The translations under genes were made by a program, and so were the position numbers. The notes under the pieces are model-generated. The model saw only the letters and a list, made by a program, of their open reading frames with translations. It was not told the origin of the DNA and did not search any database. From Sva-07 sp041685755 (GTDB lineage Bacteria; Actinomycetota; Acidimicrobiia; Acidimicrobiales; Ilumatobacteraceae), in the NCBI GenBank assembly GCA_041685755.1, contig JAWLFC010000035.1, forward strand, positions 1 through 27,609: 27,609 bases of DNA, in the 5' to 3' direction. Positions 14,300 through 21,665 of the stretch are shown here, one piece after another (positions within the stretch are counted from its first letter, which is position 1; every line of letters starts with the position of its first letter).

Positions 14300-14869
14300 A
14301 TGGCCGGCGAACGACCGACGCAACCGCGCATCGAACCGATCGATCTCGACGACATCGACGACGATGAACTGCGCGCCACCCTCGAAGGCGCGCTGACGCT
14401 CGACGGGCGTCCGCTCAACATCTTCGGCGTGCTGGGTCACCACCCGAAGCTGCTGAAGCGGTTCAACCTGCTCGGCGGGTTCCTGCTCAACAAGGGCCTG
14501 CTGCCCGAGCGCGAACGCGAACTCGTCATCCTCCGCATCGGCTGGAACGCTCGCGCGGAGTACGAGTTCGGCCAGCACACGGTGATCGGTCGACGCTGCG
14601 GGCTGACGGACGACGAGATCGTCGCCCTCACGAGATCGCCGTACGACCACGACTGGAGTGCCCACGACCGCGCGCTGATCGCCCTCGCCGACGACCTCGC
14701 GAGCGACGACTGCGTCAGCACGGGGACCTGGTTGGCGCTCGCTCAACGCTGGTCCGAGGCGGAACTCGTGGAGCTGCTCGTCGTCGCCGGCTTCTACCGG
14801 CTCGTCTCGGGCTTTCTCAACAGTGCCGGCGTCCAACTCGACGAGGGTGTCCCGGGCTTCCCGGCCTGA
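14300..14869 (+). CDS. Carboxymuconolactone decarboxylase (CMD/AhpD-fold) family protein, no CxxC
   Basis: The protein has 189 residues from the ATG at 14300. The core LPERERELVILRIGWNARAEYEFGQHTVIGRRCG (about 66-99 of this form) matches the CMD family: an acidic residue before the helix, the W-N-x-x-x-E-Y run and a histidine that in carboxymuconolactone decarboxylase lines the active site. The AhpD-type CxxC pair is absent, so peroxiredoxin reduction is unlikely; a lactone decarboxylase or unknown hydrolytic role fits better. GGAG at 14291-14294 lies 5 nt before the ATG at 14300, which I prefer; in-frame GTG 14270 or ATG 14282 would add 10 or 6 residues. It follows the FAH gene after a hairpin, and it converges on the DinB-like gene. 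Confidence 0.78.
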   Translation: MAGERPTQPRIEPIDLDDIDDDELRATLEGALTLDGRPLNIFGVLGHHPKLLKRFNLLGGFLLNKGLLPERERELVILRIGWNARAEYEFGQHTVIGRRCGLTDDEIVALTRSPYDHDWSAHDRALIALADDLASDDCVSTGTWLALAQRWSEAELVELLVVAGFYRLVSGFLNSAGVQLDEGVPGFPA

Positions 14870-14924
14870 AGGTCGCCGACGGCGAAGTCGGGTCGGTGTT
14901 CGCGTCATCGGCTCGGTCGCCCGG

Positions 14925-15542
14925 CTACGACGTCATCCCGCCCAGGCCGACCAGGCCACGGGCCAACTCGATCTCGCCCATGTGGCGCAGGCCGTGCTGG
15001 TACAGCCAGCACTCGAACGCGTCGAGCACCGTGATGCCGGCGGGCCCGGCGCAGCGGGCGCTGTAGGTCGACGCGACCTGCGGTGGGTACGGCTCGGCGA
15101 TCAGCACCCGGGTCAGGTCGGCGGGGTCCATCGTGCGCAGGTGCGCTTCGGTGCGCTCGAACACGGCCCGCTGGTACTCCTGGTAGGCCTGGTAGTCGCC
15201 GATGCGCTGGGCGACCATCTCCTCGACCGACTTCTCCTTGCCGTGGTCGGCGATCGTCAGCTGGAGCCGCTCCTTCCACTCGTCGTTCCAGATCGGGGCC
15301 TCGCCGGTGATCAGCATGAACGAGCCGTCGTGGACGTTGACGTAGTGGAACAGCGAGAACGCGATCGGCAGTACGCCGTCGCGTTCGAAGTGGTTGACGT
15401 GCTCGAGGTCCATCGTGGCGACGGCCTGGTAGTACAGCGAGTGCATCGTGCGCATCCGCCGGTACAGCGAGTCGAGCATCGGATCCGCCAGCGGCGGCCC
15501 GGCATTGAGCTCGAGGTCGATCGTCGCGTCGGTGTCAGCCAT
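14925..15542 (-). CDS. DinB-superfamily (four-helix bundle) protein
   Basis: The 205-residue protein is all-helical with histidines placed as in the DinB metal-site bundle: LEHVNHFERDG (47-57), FSLFHYVNVHDGSFM (62-76) and YQHGLRHMGEIE (181-192). The last motif, H-x3-H-x2-E on the final helix, is the most typical DinB element. The family includes mycothiol-dependent maleylpyruvate isomerases and putative thiol S-transferases; many members have no known reaction. The ATG at 15542 has TACCGT 6 nt upstream on the minus strand and no ribosome site, consistent with a leaderless transcript. Between it and the carbonic anhydrase lies a long hairpin, so the two may not share a transcript. The mycothiol link is plausible for an actinobacterium but is inference. 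Confidence 0.65.
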   Translation of the reverse strand: MADTDATIDLELNAGPPLADPMLDSLYRRMRTMHSLYYQAVATMDLEHVNHFERDGVLPIAFSLFHYVNVHDGSFMLITGEAPIWNDEWKERLQLTIADHGKEKSVEEMVAQRIGDYQAYQEYQRAVFERTEAHLRTMDPADLTRVLIAEPYPPQVASTYSARCAGPAGITVLDAFECWLYQHGLRHMGEIELARGLVGLGGMTS

Positions 15543-15548
15543 GTCCCG

Positions 15549-15554
15549 ACGGTA
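15549..15554 (-). promoter_or_regulatory. -10 hexamer, leaderless arrangement (DinB-like gene)
   Basis: TACCGT on the minus strand ends 6 nt before the ATG at 15542. Confidence 0.35.
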
Positions 15555-15573
15555 GCCAGTCGCCAGCCGCGGG

Positions 15574-15628
15574 CCCCTTCTCGTGAACGAGGGGCGCACC
15601 CGGGCCGCATCGTGTTCACGAGAACGGG
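15574..15628. terminator. Long inverted repeat 3' of the carbonic anhydrase gene
   Basis: TTCTCGTGAAC (15578-15588) and GTTCACGAGAA (15614-15624) pair perfectly over 11 bp; three further G-C pairs follow beyond one mismatch, giving arms 15574-15588 and 15614-15628. The 25-nt loop holds GGGGCGCACCCGGGCC. It starts 25 nt after the carbonic anhydrase stop, a terminator position, but the long loop and absence of a T-tract also fit a dispersed palindromic repeat. Confidence 0.55.
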
Positions 15629-15652
15629 TGGGAGGGGCGGGAGAGGACGGAG

Positions 15653-16285
15653 TCAGAGTCCGTCGAGTTCGTAGACGCCGCGGGCGGGCTCGTCGGCGGG
15701 ATCGATCTGCAGGTCCTTCAGCAGGCCGTGGCGCAGGTCGTAGGCCCACCCGTGGACGTGGTCGCGCATGTCGCCACCCCAGCGCCGCTGCACGAACGAG
15801 GTGGAACACAGCCGGTACACCTGCTCGCGGACGTTGAGCTCGACGAGGCGCTCGTGGCGTCGCGCCGGGTCGGTGATCGCATCGAGTTCGTCGTGGTAGA
15901 TGCGGTACACGTCCTTGATCGTGCGCAGCCACTTGTCGATGAGGCCGTGGTACGTGCCGTCGACGGCGGCGGCGACACCTCCGCAGCCGTAGTGGCCGCA
16001 CACGATGACGTGTTCGACCTCCAACACCTCCACGGCGAATTGCAGCACCGACATCAGGTTCATGTCCGTGTGGATGACGAGGTTGGCGATGTTGCGGTGG
16101 ATGAACATCTGCCCGGTCTTCATGCCGACCATCTCGTTGGCGTTGACGCGGCTGTCGGAGCAACCGATGAAGAGGTACTCGGGCGACTGCCCGCGCGCGA
16201 GGCGTTCGAAGTGTTCGGGGTCGGCCTCGAGTTCGTTGGTGACCCAGTTGCGGTTGTTCTCGAACAGCTGCTCGTAGGTGTCCAC
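15653..16285 (-). CDS. Beta-carbonic anhydrase
   Basis: The 210-residue enzyme interconverts CO2 and bicarbonate. Zinc ligands are Cys42 (IGCSDSRV), His98 and Cys101 (VCGHYGCGG), and the Asp44-Arg46 dyad of CxDxR is intact, so an active type is expected. The segment MFIHRNIANLV (60-70) is the conserved strand after the first ligand. HVHGWAYDLRHGLLKDL (about 176-192) matches the C-terminal W-x-Y-D/N segment of plant-type beta-CAs. The start is GTG at 16285, the first codon before the conserved TYEQLFENNRNW helix. It diverges from a small winged-helix regulator across 116 bp, which contains GCGCCG-TGA-CGGCGC at 16332-16346; regulation of this gene by that protein is possible but not shown. Confidence 0.93.
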   Translation of the reverse strand: MDTYEQLFENNRNWVTNELEADPEHFERLARGQSPEYLFIGCSDSRVNANEMVGMKTGQMFIHRNIANLVIHTDMNLMSVLQFAVEVLEVEHVIVCGHYGCGGVAAAVDGTYHGLIDKWLRTIKDVYRIYHDELDAITDPARRHERLVELNVREQVYRLCSTSFVQRRWGGDMRDHVHGWAYDLRHGLLKDLQIDPADEPARGVYELDGL

Positions 16286-16365
16286 GGGTCAAGCCTGCCA
16301 GACCTCGGCTCGACGTCGTTCACCGCCCTCGGCGCCGTGACGGCGCTCAGGCCGATATGGGGAAG

Positions 16366-16394
16366 TTGAGTTCGTGTAATCCGGTTCGTAGGAT
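16366..16394 (+). promoter_or_regulatory. Promoter TTGAGT-N17-TAGGAT of the winged-helix gene
   Basis: TTGAGT (16366-16371) and TAGGAT (16389-16394) are separated by 17 nt, the ideal spacing. The -10 ends 7 nt before the ATG at 16402, so the transcript would start at or beside the initiation codon. Confidence 0.5.
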
Positions 16395-16401
16395 GTCAGC
16401 C

Positions 16402-16695
16402 ATGAGCGACGACGGGACCTGGACGTTCCTGACCAACCACTCCCACGTCCTCATCTGCCTGACCCGCGATCCACGACTGCGGCTGCGCGACCTCGCCGAG
16501 GAGGTCGGCATCACCGAGCGAGCCGTGCAGGGCATCGTCAAGGATCTCGAGGCCGCCGGCTGCATCACGCGTCACCGCGAAGGCCGCCGGAACCGCTACG
16601 ACATCGTCTACGACCGCCCGATGCGTCACCGCGTCGAACAGCACCACGTGGTCGGCGACCTGCTCGACGCGTTGGCGCCCACGCCCGTCACCTGA
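16402..16695 (+). CDS. Small winged-helix (MarR/Lrp-like) transcriptional regulator
   Basis: The 97-residue protein is essentially one winged helix-turn-helix domain. TNHSHVLICLTRDPRLRLRD is the first helix-strand, LAEEVGITERAVQGIVKDLE (about 30-49) the HTH with its recognition helix, and AAGCITRHREGRRNRYDIVY (50-69) the basic wing. No effector domain is present; the C-terminal RHRVEQHHVVGDLLDAL helix probably mediates dimerisation. The ATG at 16402 is chosen over 16393 because AGGA lies 8 nt upstream and the -10 hexamer 7 nt upstream. It diverges from the carbonic anhydrase gene, the commonest target for such a gene. Regulators of this kind sense small molecules, redox state or nothing at all, and no ligand can be named. 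Confidence 0.85.
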   Translation: MSDDGTWTFLTNHSHVLICLTRDPRLRLRDLAEEVGITERAVQGIVKDLEAAGCITRHREGRRNRYDIVYDRPMRHRVEQHHVVGDLLDALAPTPVT

Positions 16696-16723
16696 TCACC
16701 GCCAGCCGGGACCCCTCCGGCCC

Positions 16724-17680
16724 CTACGACTGTGGCGGCGGCGGAGGAGGCGGCGTCGATGGAGGAGGCGGCGGCGGCGTCGATGGAGGAGCCGGTGGCG
16801 GCGGCGGGGACGAACCCGGTGGCGGGGACGAACCCGGCGGCGGCGGCGGGGGTGTTCCCATCGCCGTCGGCTCTGGGCTCGCGTCGGCGGCGGCAGGAGT
16901 CGCGGAGCGGCTGCGCAGCACGAAGAACACGGCGATCGCAACGGCGACGAGCGCGAGGAGTGCGACGACGATGACCCACGTGTTGGATCCCGATCCGCCG
17001 CCCGGTGTCCACTCCGCTCGCATCACGGCGTCGCCGTTCTCGACGAAGTCGGCATCGGCGGTGATCACCCAGGTGGCGGTCGATCCGCTCGTCGAGGTCG
17101 CGTTGTTGTCGCCGATCGAACCGGGCGCCGACACCGTGAACGTGATCGAGAAGATGTCGTCGAGGTCGAAACCCGGGATGGCGCCCAGGTCGAGGCCCTC
17201 GGTGCCGCCGGTCAACTCGTCGACACCTCCGAGCGTCGCCTCGAAGCGGGTTCCGTCGTCGTCCTGTTCGATGAGCAGCGAGGAGTCGTCGCCGACGTCG
17301 GTCAGTTCCTCGATCGGGACGTCGAGCACCGTGCACCGCACGCCGACCTCGGAGCCTTCGTCGATCTGCTCGACCTCGGTCTCGTACTCGGCCAGGTCGC
17401 CGGTGAGATCGCCGCACGGATCGTCGCCCTGGGTGAGCTCGGCGAACAGGTCCTCGCCGCTGAGATCGCCCAGCCCGGAGGTGTCCTCGCCGAGCAACTC
17501 GCCGAGTTCCTCGAACTGCTCGGTGTCGATGGCGGTCAACACCGAGAGGTCGGCGGAGCCGTCGTCGTCGATGCTGAACTCGAACTCGGCGCGGAAACAG
17601 CCGGCGAGCACCAGCGTGGCGGCGACGAGTGCGGCGAGTGACGCCGTGCGCCGCAGGGCGGGATGGGCGGATCGGGCCAT
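16724..17680 (-). CDS. LppM-like lipoprotein with C-terminal membrane helix and proline-rich tail
   Basis: The 318-residue protein starts with a lipoprotein signal ending in the lipobox LVLAGC, acylated at Cys28. Residues 29-230 are an acidic beta-rich extracytoplasmic domain (FRAEFEFSIDDDGSADLSV at its start) resembling the LppM/DUF3153 domain of mycobacteria; it has a pair of cysteines at 89 and 116. A membrane helix follows at 234-255 (TWVIVVALLALVAVAIAVF), then basic RSRS and a 40-residue cytoplasmic tail made of PPPPP blocks separated by GSS, ST or AP. LppM-like proteins affect surface lipoglycan handling in mycobacteria. The start has TACGGT 7 nt upstream on the minus strand. It diverges from the persulfide dioxygenase gene, whose operator lies between them. 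Confidence 0.8.
   Translation of the reverse strand: MARSAHPALRRTASLAALVAATLVLAGCFRAEFEFSIDDDGSADLSVLTAIDTEQFEELGELLGEDTSGLGDLSGEDLFAELTQGDDPCGDLTGDLAEYETEVEQIDEGSEVGVRCTVLDVPIEELTDVGDDSSLLIEQDDDGTRFEATLGGVDELTGGTEGLDLGAIPGFDLDDIFSITFTVSAPGSIGDNNATSTSGSTATWVITADADFVENGDAVMRAEWTPGGGSGSNTWVIVVALLALVAVAIAVFFVLRSRSATPAAADASPEPTAMGTPPPPPPGSSPPPGSSPPPPPAPPSTPPPPPPSTPPPPPPPQS
16727..16852. repeat. Low-complexity proline-rich coding tract
   Basis: The last 42 codons of the LppM-like gene alternate runs of three to seven prolines with GSS, ST and AP. The DNA is dominated by CGG-rich triplets on the plus strand and is prone to slippage; length may vary between strains. Confidence 0.6.
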
Positions 17681-17687
17681 GGGGCGA

Positions 17688-17693
17688 ACCGTA
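17688..17693 (-). promoter_or_regulatory. -10 hexamer, leaderless arrangement (LppM-like gene)
   Basis: TACGGT on the minus strand ends 7 nt before the ATG at 17680. Confidence 0.35.
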
Positions 17694-17723
17694 GTCCTCC
17701 CGCGCGCCGCCGTCCGGGAATAG

Positions 17724-17737
17724 TACCCCTGGGGGTA
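17724..17737. promoter_or_regulatory. CsoR/CstR-type operator before the persulfide dioxygenase gene
   Basis: TACCCC-TG-GGGGTA is a perfect 6-bp palindrome around a 2-nt centre. G-tract palindromes flanked by TA are typical sites for the CsoR/RcnR/CstR repressors, and CstR controls persulfide dioxygenase-rhodanese genes in known systems. The right arm runs into TATGGT (17736-17741), a plausible -10, so binding would block the promoter. No csoR-family gene is in the window. Confidence 0.6.
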
Positions 17738-17772
17738 TGGTTGAGTCCAGTGTCCACAACGAGGAGGAGACG

Positions 17773-19155
17773 ATGAAGTTCACCCAGTACTACCTCGACT
17801 GCCTGTCGCAGGCGTCGTATCTGATCGGCGACGAGACCACCGGCCGAGCGGTCGTGGTCGACCCCCGGCGCGACATCGACGAGTACGTCGCCGACGCCGA
17901 GGCTGCCGGCCTGACGATCGAGATGGTGATCGAGACGCACTTCCACGCCGACTTCCTCTCGGGTCACCTCGAACTCGCCGACGCCACGGGCGCCGAGATC
18001 GCCTACTCGTCGGTCGCCGAGACCGAGTTCCCGACGCGCGAACTCGCCGACGGTGAGCGCATCTCTCTCGGCGACGTCCAACTCGAGATCCGCCACACGC
18101 CCGGCCACACGCCGGAGTCGATCAGCATCGTCGTGTGGGAACACGCCGACGACGAGGTGCCGTACGGGGTGCTCACCGGCGACGCCCTGTTCATCGGTGA
18201 CGTCGGACGCCCCGACCTGCTGGCGTCGCTCGGCTACACGCGCGACGAGCTCGCCCACCAGCTCTACGAGAGCTTGCACACCAAGTTGCTCACACTCCCC
18301 GACGCCACCCGCGTCTATCCCGCCCACGGCGCCGGATCGGCCTGCGGCAAGAACCTGTCGACCGAGACCTGGTCGACCATCGGCAACCAGCGAGTGGAGA
18401 ACTACGCGTTGCTGGCCCCCGACCGGGAGACCTTCGTCGACCTCGTCACCGAGGGTCAGCCACCGGCCCCGTCGTACTTCGTCTACGACGCCGTGCTGAA
18501 CCGTCAGGACCGCCCGCTGCTCGACGAGACGGCCCCGCTGCGGGCGCTCGACCTCGCCGAGGTCGACGAGCTCGTCGCCGCCGGTGCCGTGCTCCTCGAC
18601 GGCCGCACCCCCGAAGAGTTCGCCCACGGTCACCTGCGCGGATCGATCAACGTCGGTCTGGAGGGTCGCTATGCGGAGTTCGCCGGCTCGGTCGTGCCCA
18701 GCGACGTCGACATCGTCCTCGTCGTCGAGCCCGGCTTCGAACTCGAGGCGCGCAATCGCCTCGGCCGGATCGGGTTCGATCGCGTGGTCGGCCACCTCGC
18801 CGACCCGCTGGCCGTGATGGCCGCTCGACCCGAGCGCACCGAGCGGGCATCTCGTCTCACCGTGCGTGAGTTCGAGCAGCGTCGCCACGAGCTCGACGGC
18901 GTGCAGATCGTCGACATCCGCAACCCCGGCGAGGTCGCCCTCGGCGCCGTGCCCGGTGCCCTCGACATCCCCGTCGGACAGCTCCCGGGCCGGCTCGACG
19001 AACTCGATGCCTCGGCGCCGACGGTCGTGTACTGCGCCGGTGGGTACCGCTCGTCGGTCGCTGCCAGCCTGCTGCGGGCCCAGGGCTTCACCGACGTCTC
19101 CGACCTGCTCGGCGGCTTCGGAGCCTGGGTCGAAGTCACTCACGCCATGAGCTGA
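17773..19155 (+). CDS. Persulfide dioxygenase-rhodanese fusion (ETHE1/CstB-like MBL hydrolase)
   Basis: The 460-residue protein has three domains. Residues 1-235 are a metallo-beta-lactamase fold of the ETHE1/persulfide dioxygenase type: THFHADFLSGH (55-65), HTPGHTPES (108-116), LTGDALFIGDVGRPDL (134-149) and YPAHGAGSACGKN (182-194). Likely Fe(II) ligands are His56, His112 and Asp137. Residues about 262-350 form a rhodanese domain without catalytic cysteine (the loop is VVEPGFELEA). Residues about 363-455 form an active one, with Cys421 in VYCAGGYRSS. Such fusions oxidise persulfides to sulfite or thiosulfate in sulfide detoxification. GAGGAGGAG (17761-17769) fixes the ATG at 17773. The operator palindrome upstream suggests induction by reactive sulfur, as for cst genes. 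Confidence 0.88.
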   Translation: MKFTQYYLDCLSQASYLIGDETTGRAVVVDPRRDIDEYVADAEAAGLTIEMVIETHFHADFLSGHLELADATGAEIAYSSVAETEFPTRELADGERISLGDVQLEIRHTPGHTPESISIVVWEHADDEVPYGVLTGDALFIGDVGRPDLLASLGYTRDELAHQLYESLHTKLLTLPDATRVYPAHGAGSACGKNLSTETWSTIGNQRVENYALLAPDRETFVDLVTEGQPPAPSYFVYDAVLNRQDRPLLDETAPLRALDLAEVDELVAAGAVLLDGRTPEEFAHGHLRGSINVGLEGRYAEFAGSVVPSDVDIVLVVEPGFELEARNRLGRIGFDRVVGHLADPLAVMAARPERTERASRLTVREFEQRRHELDGVQIVDIRNPGEVALGAVPGALDIPVGQLPGRLDELDASAPTVVYCAGGYRSSVAASLLRAQGFTDVSDLLGGFGAWVEVTHAMS

Positions 19156-19206
19156 CCGGCCCCGACGTTTGCCTCCGGCGAGCGCGCGGGTACGCCAGCT
19201 GTCACG

Positions 19207-20727
19207 ATGGCGTCCATGTCCGAGCCGCAGCGCATCCTCGTGCTCGGTGCCACCGGCTACGTCGGTGGTCGACTGGTGCCCGAACTGCTGGCCGCGGGGT
19301 TCCGGGTCCGCTGTCTGACCCGGACCCCGCAGGGCCTGAGCGGCGTCGAATGGGCGCCCGACGTCGAGATCGTCGAAGGCGACCTGTCCGACGCGTCGAC
19401 GCTCGGCTTCGCCTTCGCCGACGTCGACCAGGTCGTCTACCTCGTGCACTCGCTCGGCGCCGGTGACGACTTCATGCAGCAGGAGCAGGCGACCGCCCGC
19501 AACGCCCGCATCGCCTCGGAGGCGGCGAACGTGTCGCGGATCGTGTACATCGGCGGGCTCGGTGACGACCACGACAACCTGTCTGCGCACCTGCGCTCGC
19601 GCCACGACGTCGGCATCGAGCTGGCGTCCGGCCCGGTGCCGCTGACCGAACTGCGCGCCGCGATCATCCTCGGGGCCGGTTCTGCGTCGTTCGAGATGCT
19701 GCGCAGCCTGGTCGAGATCCTGCCGGTGATGATCGCGCCGCGCTGGGTCACCCAGACCCGGGTCCAGCCGATCGCGATCGTCGACCTGCTGACCTACCTG
19801 GTCGCCGCCGTCGGCCGGCCCGTCGGTGACGGTGTCGGGGACGGCGAACGCGAGCACCACGAGGTCTTCGAGATCGGTGCGCCCGACGTCGGCTCCTACC
19901 GCGACCTCATGCACACCTACGCCGACGTGGCCGGGCTGCGCCGGCGTCTCGTGGTGCCGGTGCCGTTCCTCACGCCTCGGCTGTCGGCTCACTGGGTCAA
20001 CGTGGTGACGCCGCTTCCGAAGTCGCTCGCCGACAGCCTGATCGACAGCCTGAAGAACGACGTCATCGTCACCGACGACCGTGCTCGCGAGCTGTCCGAC
20101 CACGAACCGATCAGCGTGGCGATGGCGATCGAAGCGGCGATCTCGTCGTACGCCGACTTGGACATCCCCACCCGCTGGTCGGGGTTCTCGGGGCGGCAGC
20201 GAGCAGCCCGACCGGCTCCGTGGGATCCGGAGTGGTCGGGCGGCACGGTCTACGAGGACATCCGGCGTACCCACGTCGACGCCGAACCGGACGACGTCCA
20301 GCGTGTCGTGCGCGGCATCGGCGGCGAGCGGGGCTGGTACGGCTTCGAGCCGCTCTGGATGATCCGCGGAGCGTTGGACAAGCTGGTGGGTGGCGTGGGC
20401 CTGCGTCGCGGTCGCCGCCATCCCGACCACATCGTCGTCGGCGAAGCCCTGGACTTCTGGCGCGTCGACGCCATCGAGCCCGACCTGTTCCGTCTGCACG
20501 CCGAGATGAAGCTGCCCGGCGACGCCTGGATCGAGTGGCGCACGAGTCGGGGTGACCACGGCGGAACCGACCTCGTGCAGCGGGCCCGGTTCGTGCCCCG
20601 GGGGATCTGGGGGCGGCTCTACTGGTGGATGGTCGTCCCGTTCCACGTCGCCATCTTCCCGGTGATGCTCCGCCGCATCGCCGCCGCCACGCCCGGCGAG
20701 AGCGAGGCCACGACGAGCGTCACCTGA
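19207..20727 (+). CDS. SDR-type NAD(P)-binding protein fused to DUF2867
   Basis: The 506-residue protein has an N-terminal atypical short-chain dehydrogenase domain: RILVLGATGYVGGRLVPELL (9-28) is the NAD(P) loop, EGDLSDAST marks the adenine-binding acidic turn, and VVYLVHSLG (about 76-84) and RIVYIGGLG (about 110-118) the later strands. The catalytic YxxxK is not obvious, as in NmrA-like and complex-I-associated members. Residues about 345-495 form DUF2867 (WMIRGALDKLVGGVGLRRGR, VDAIEPDLFRLHAEMKLPG, WIEWR), a START-like helix-grip region often found fused to this SDR type. A hydrophobic C-terminal segment (about 475-492) may attach it to the membrane. The reaction is unknown. ATG 19216 is an equally good start; neither has a clear ribosome site. 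It sits between the sulfur gene and YihY, same strand. Confidence 0.82.
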   Translation: MASMSEPQRILVLGATGYVGGRLVPELLAAGFRVRCLTRTPQGLSGVEWAPDVEIVEGDLSDASTLGFAFADVDQVVYLVHSLGAGDDFMQQEQATARNARIASEAANVSRIVYIGGLGDDHDNLSAHLRSRHDVGIELASGPVPLTELRAAIILGAGSASFEMLRSLVEILPVMIAPRWVTQTRVQPIAIVDLLTYLVAAVGRPVGDGVGDGEREHHEVFEIGAPDVGSYRDLMHTYADVAGLRRRLVVPVPFLTPRLSAHWVNVVTPLPKSLADSLIDSLKNDVIVTDDRARELSDHEPISVAMAIEAAISSYADLDIPTRWSGFSGRQRAARPAPWDPEWSGGTVYEDIRRTHVDAEPDDVQRVVRGIGGERGWYGFEPLWMIRGALDKLVGGVGLRRGRRHPDHIVVGEALDFWRVDAIEPDLFRLHAEMKLPGDAWIEWRTSRGDHGGTDLVQRARFVPRGIWGRLYWWMVVPFHVAIFPVMLRRIAAATPGESEATTSVT

Positions 20728-20748
20728 CGCGCGCGGCCCGGCCCACCC

Positions 20749-20754
20749 TACGCT
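20749..20754 (+). promoter_or_regulatory. -10 hexamer, leaderless arrangement (YihY gene)
   Basis: TACGCT ends 8 nt before the ATG at 20763. The 35-nt gap to the SDR stop contains no ribosome site. Confidence 0.35.
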
Positions 20755-20762
20755 CGCAGTCC

Positions 20763-21665
20763 ATGTCGATCCGTGGTGCCGGTGCGTGGTTCGTGCAGGC
20801 GGTGACCGACACCTACCGAGAGTGGGTCGAGCACCGCACGATCCGCCTCGGTGCCGGCCTCGCCTACTACGGCCTGTTCGCGCTGGTGCCGGTACTGGCG
20901 GTCAGCCTGTCGATCGCCAGCATCTTCTTCGCCCGCGACGACGTCCAGGCCTACCTGGCCGACCAGCTGACCCAACTCCTCCGCGAGGATGCCGACGACG
21001 TGGGCGCCGCGGTCGCAACCCTGCTCGACGACGTCGGTTCGTTCGTGGGCCTGGGCCTGATCGGCGTCGCGTCGCTGTTCTTCGCGGCCTCGGTGCTCGT
21101 CGTGGCGTTGCAGGACGCGTTGAACACGATCTGGGAGTCACCGGTTCGCACGGGTGTCCGCCAGACGGTGCTGCGCCGTCTGATGGCGTTCGCGGTGGTC
21201 GCCGCTGCCGGTGCCGTGCTCGTCGTGTCGTTCGCCCTCAACGCGATCACGGCGCTGTTCGGCCGGATGGTGCCGGAGCTGCGCGTGGTCGAGTCGCTCG
21301 GCGAACTGATCGGCGTCGCGGCGTCGTGGGCGCTGGGGATCGGCGTGATCGCCCTGCTGTTGCGCTACCTGCCCGAGACACGGGCGCCGTGGCGCAGCGT
21401 GCTCCCCGGCGCGGCGATGACGGCACTGCTGATGTCGGTCGGCACGGTGGCGATCGGCGCCTATCTGCGCCGGTACGCGTCGTCGTCGCTGCTCGGCGCC
21501 ACGGGGAGCGTCTTCCTGGTGCTGCTGTGGATCTACTACCAGGCGCAGATCCTGCTGGCCGGCGCCGAGTTCACCCGGGTGCTGGCGTTGCGTTCGTCAG
21601 TCGGTGACGATCGGGAGGCCGGCGTCGGCCCAGGCGAGGATGCCGCCGCCGATGTCGAGCGCTGA
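20763..21665 (+). CDS. YihY/BrkB family inner-membrane protein
   Basis: The 300-residue protein has about six membrane helices. RLGAGLAYYGLFALVPVLAV (28-47) is the signature first helix of the YihY/BrkB family, LQDALNTIWESP (116-127) the conserved loop, and GATGSVFLVLLWIYYQAQIL (245-264) followed by LAGAEFTRV (265-273) the signature last helix. The family is misnamed after RNase BN; its transport or envelope role is not settled. The last 22 codons lie antisense over the 3' end of the rhodanese lipoprotein gene (overlap 21597-21665), so the acidic tail DDREAGVGPGEDAAADVER is shaped by that gene. The ATG at 20763 is preferred over the upstream ATG at 20625, which lies within the SDR gene. Confidence 0.9.
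   Translation: MSIRGAGAWFVQAVTDTYREWVEHRTIRLGAGLAYYGLFALVPVLAVSLSIASIFFARDDVQAYLADQLTQLLREDADDVGAAVATLLDDVGSFVGLGLIGVASLFFAASVLVVALQDALNTIWESPVRTGVRQTVLRRLMAFAVVAAAGAVLVVSFALNAITALFGRMVPELRVVESLGELIGVAASWALGIGVIALLLRYLPETRAPWRSVLPGAAMTALLMSVGTVAIGAYLRRYASSSLLGATGSVFLVLLWIYYQAQILLAGAEFTRVLALRSSVGDDREAGVGPGEDAAADVER

Noticed and set aside
19163..19200. CGTTTGC near 19165 as a further family 2 repeat
   Set aside because: Only the heptamer matches; no CAAACG arm and no GACCCGG centre follow.
17536..20646. A 1036-codon open frame on the minus strand
   Set aside because: It lies antisense to the persulfide dioxygenase and SDR genes and has no family signature, with the Arg/Val/Asp-biased composition of GC-rich shadow frames.
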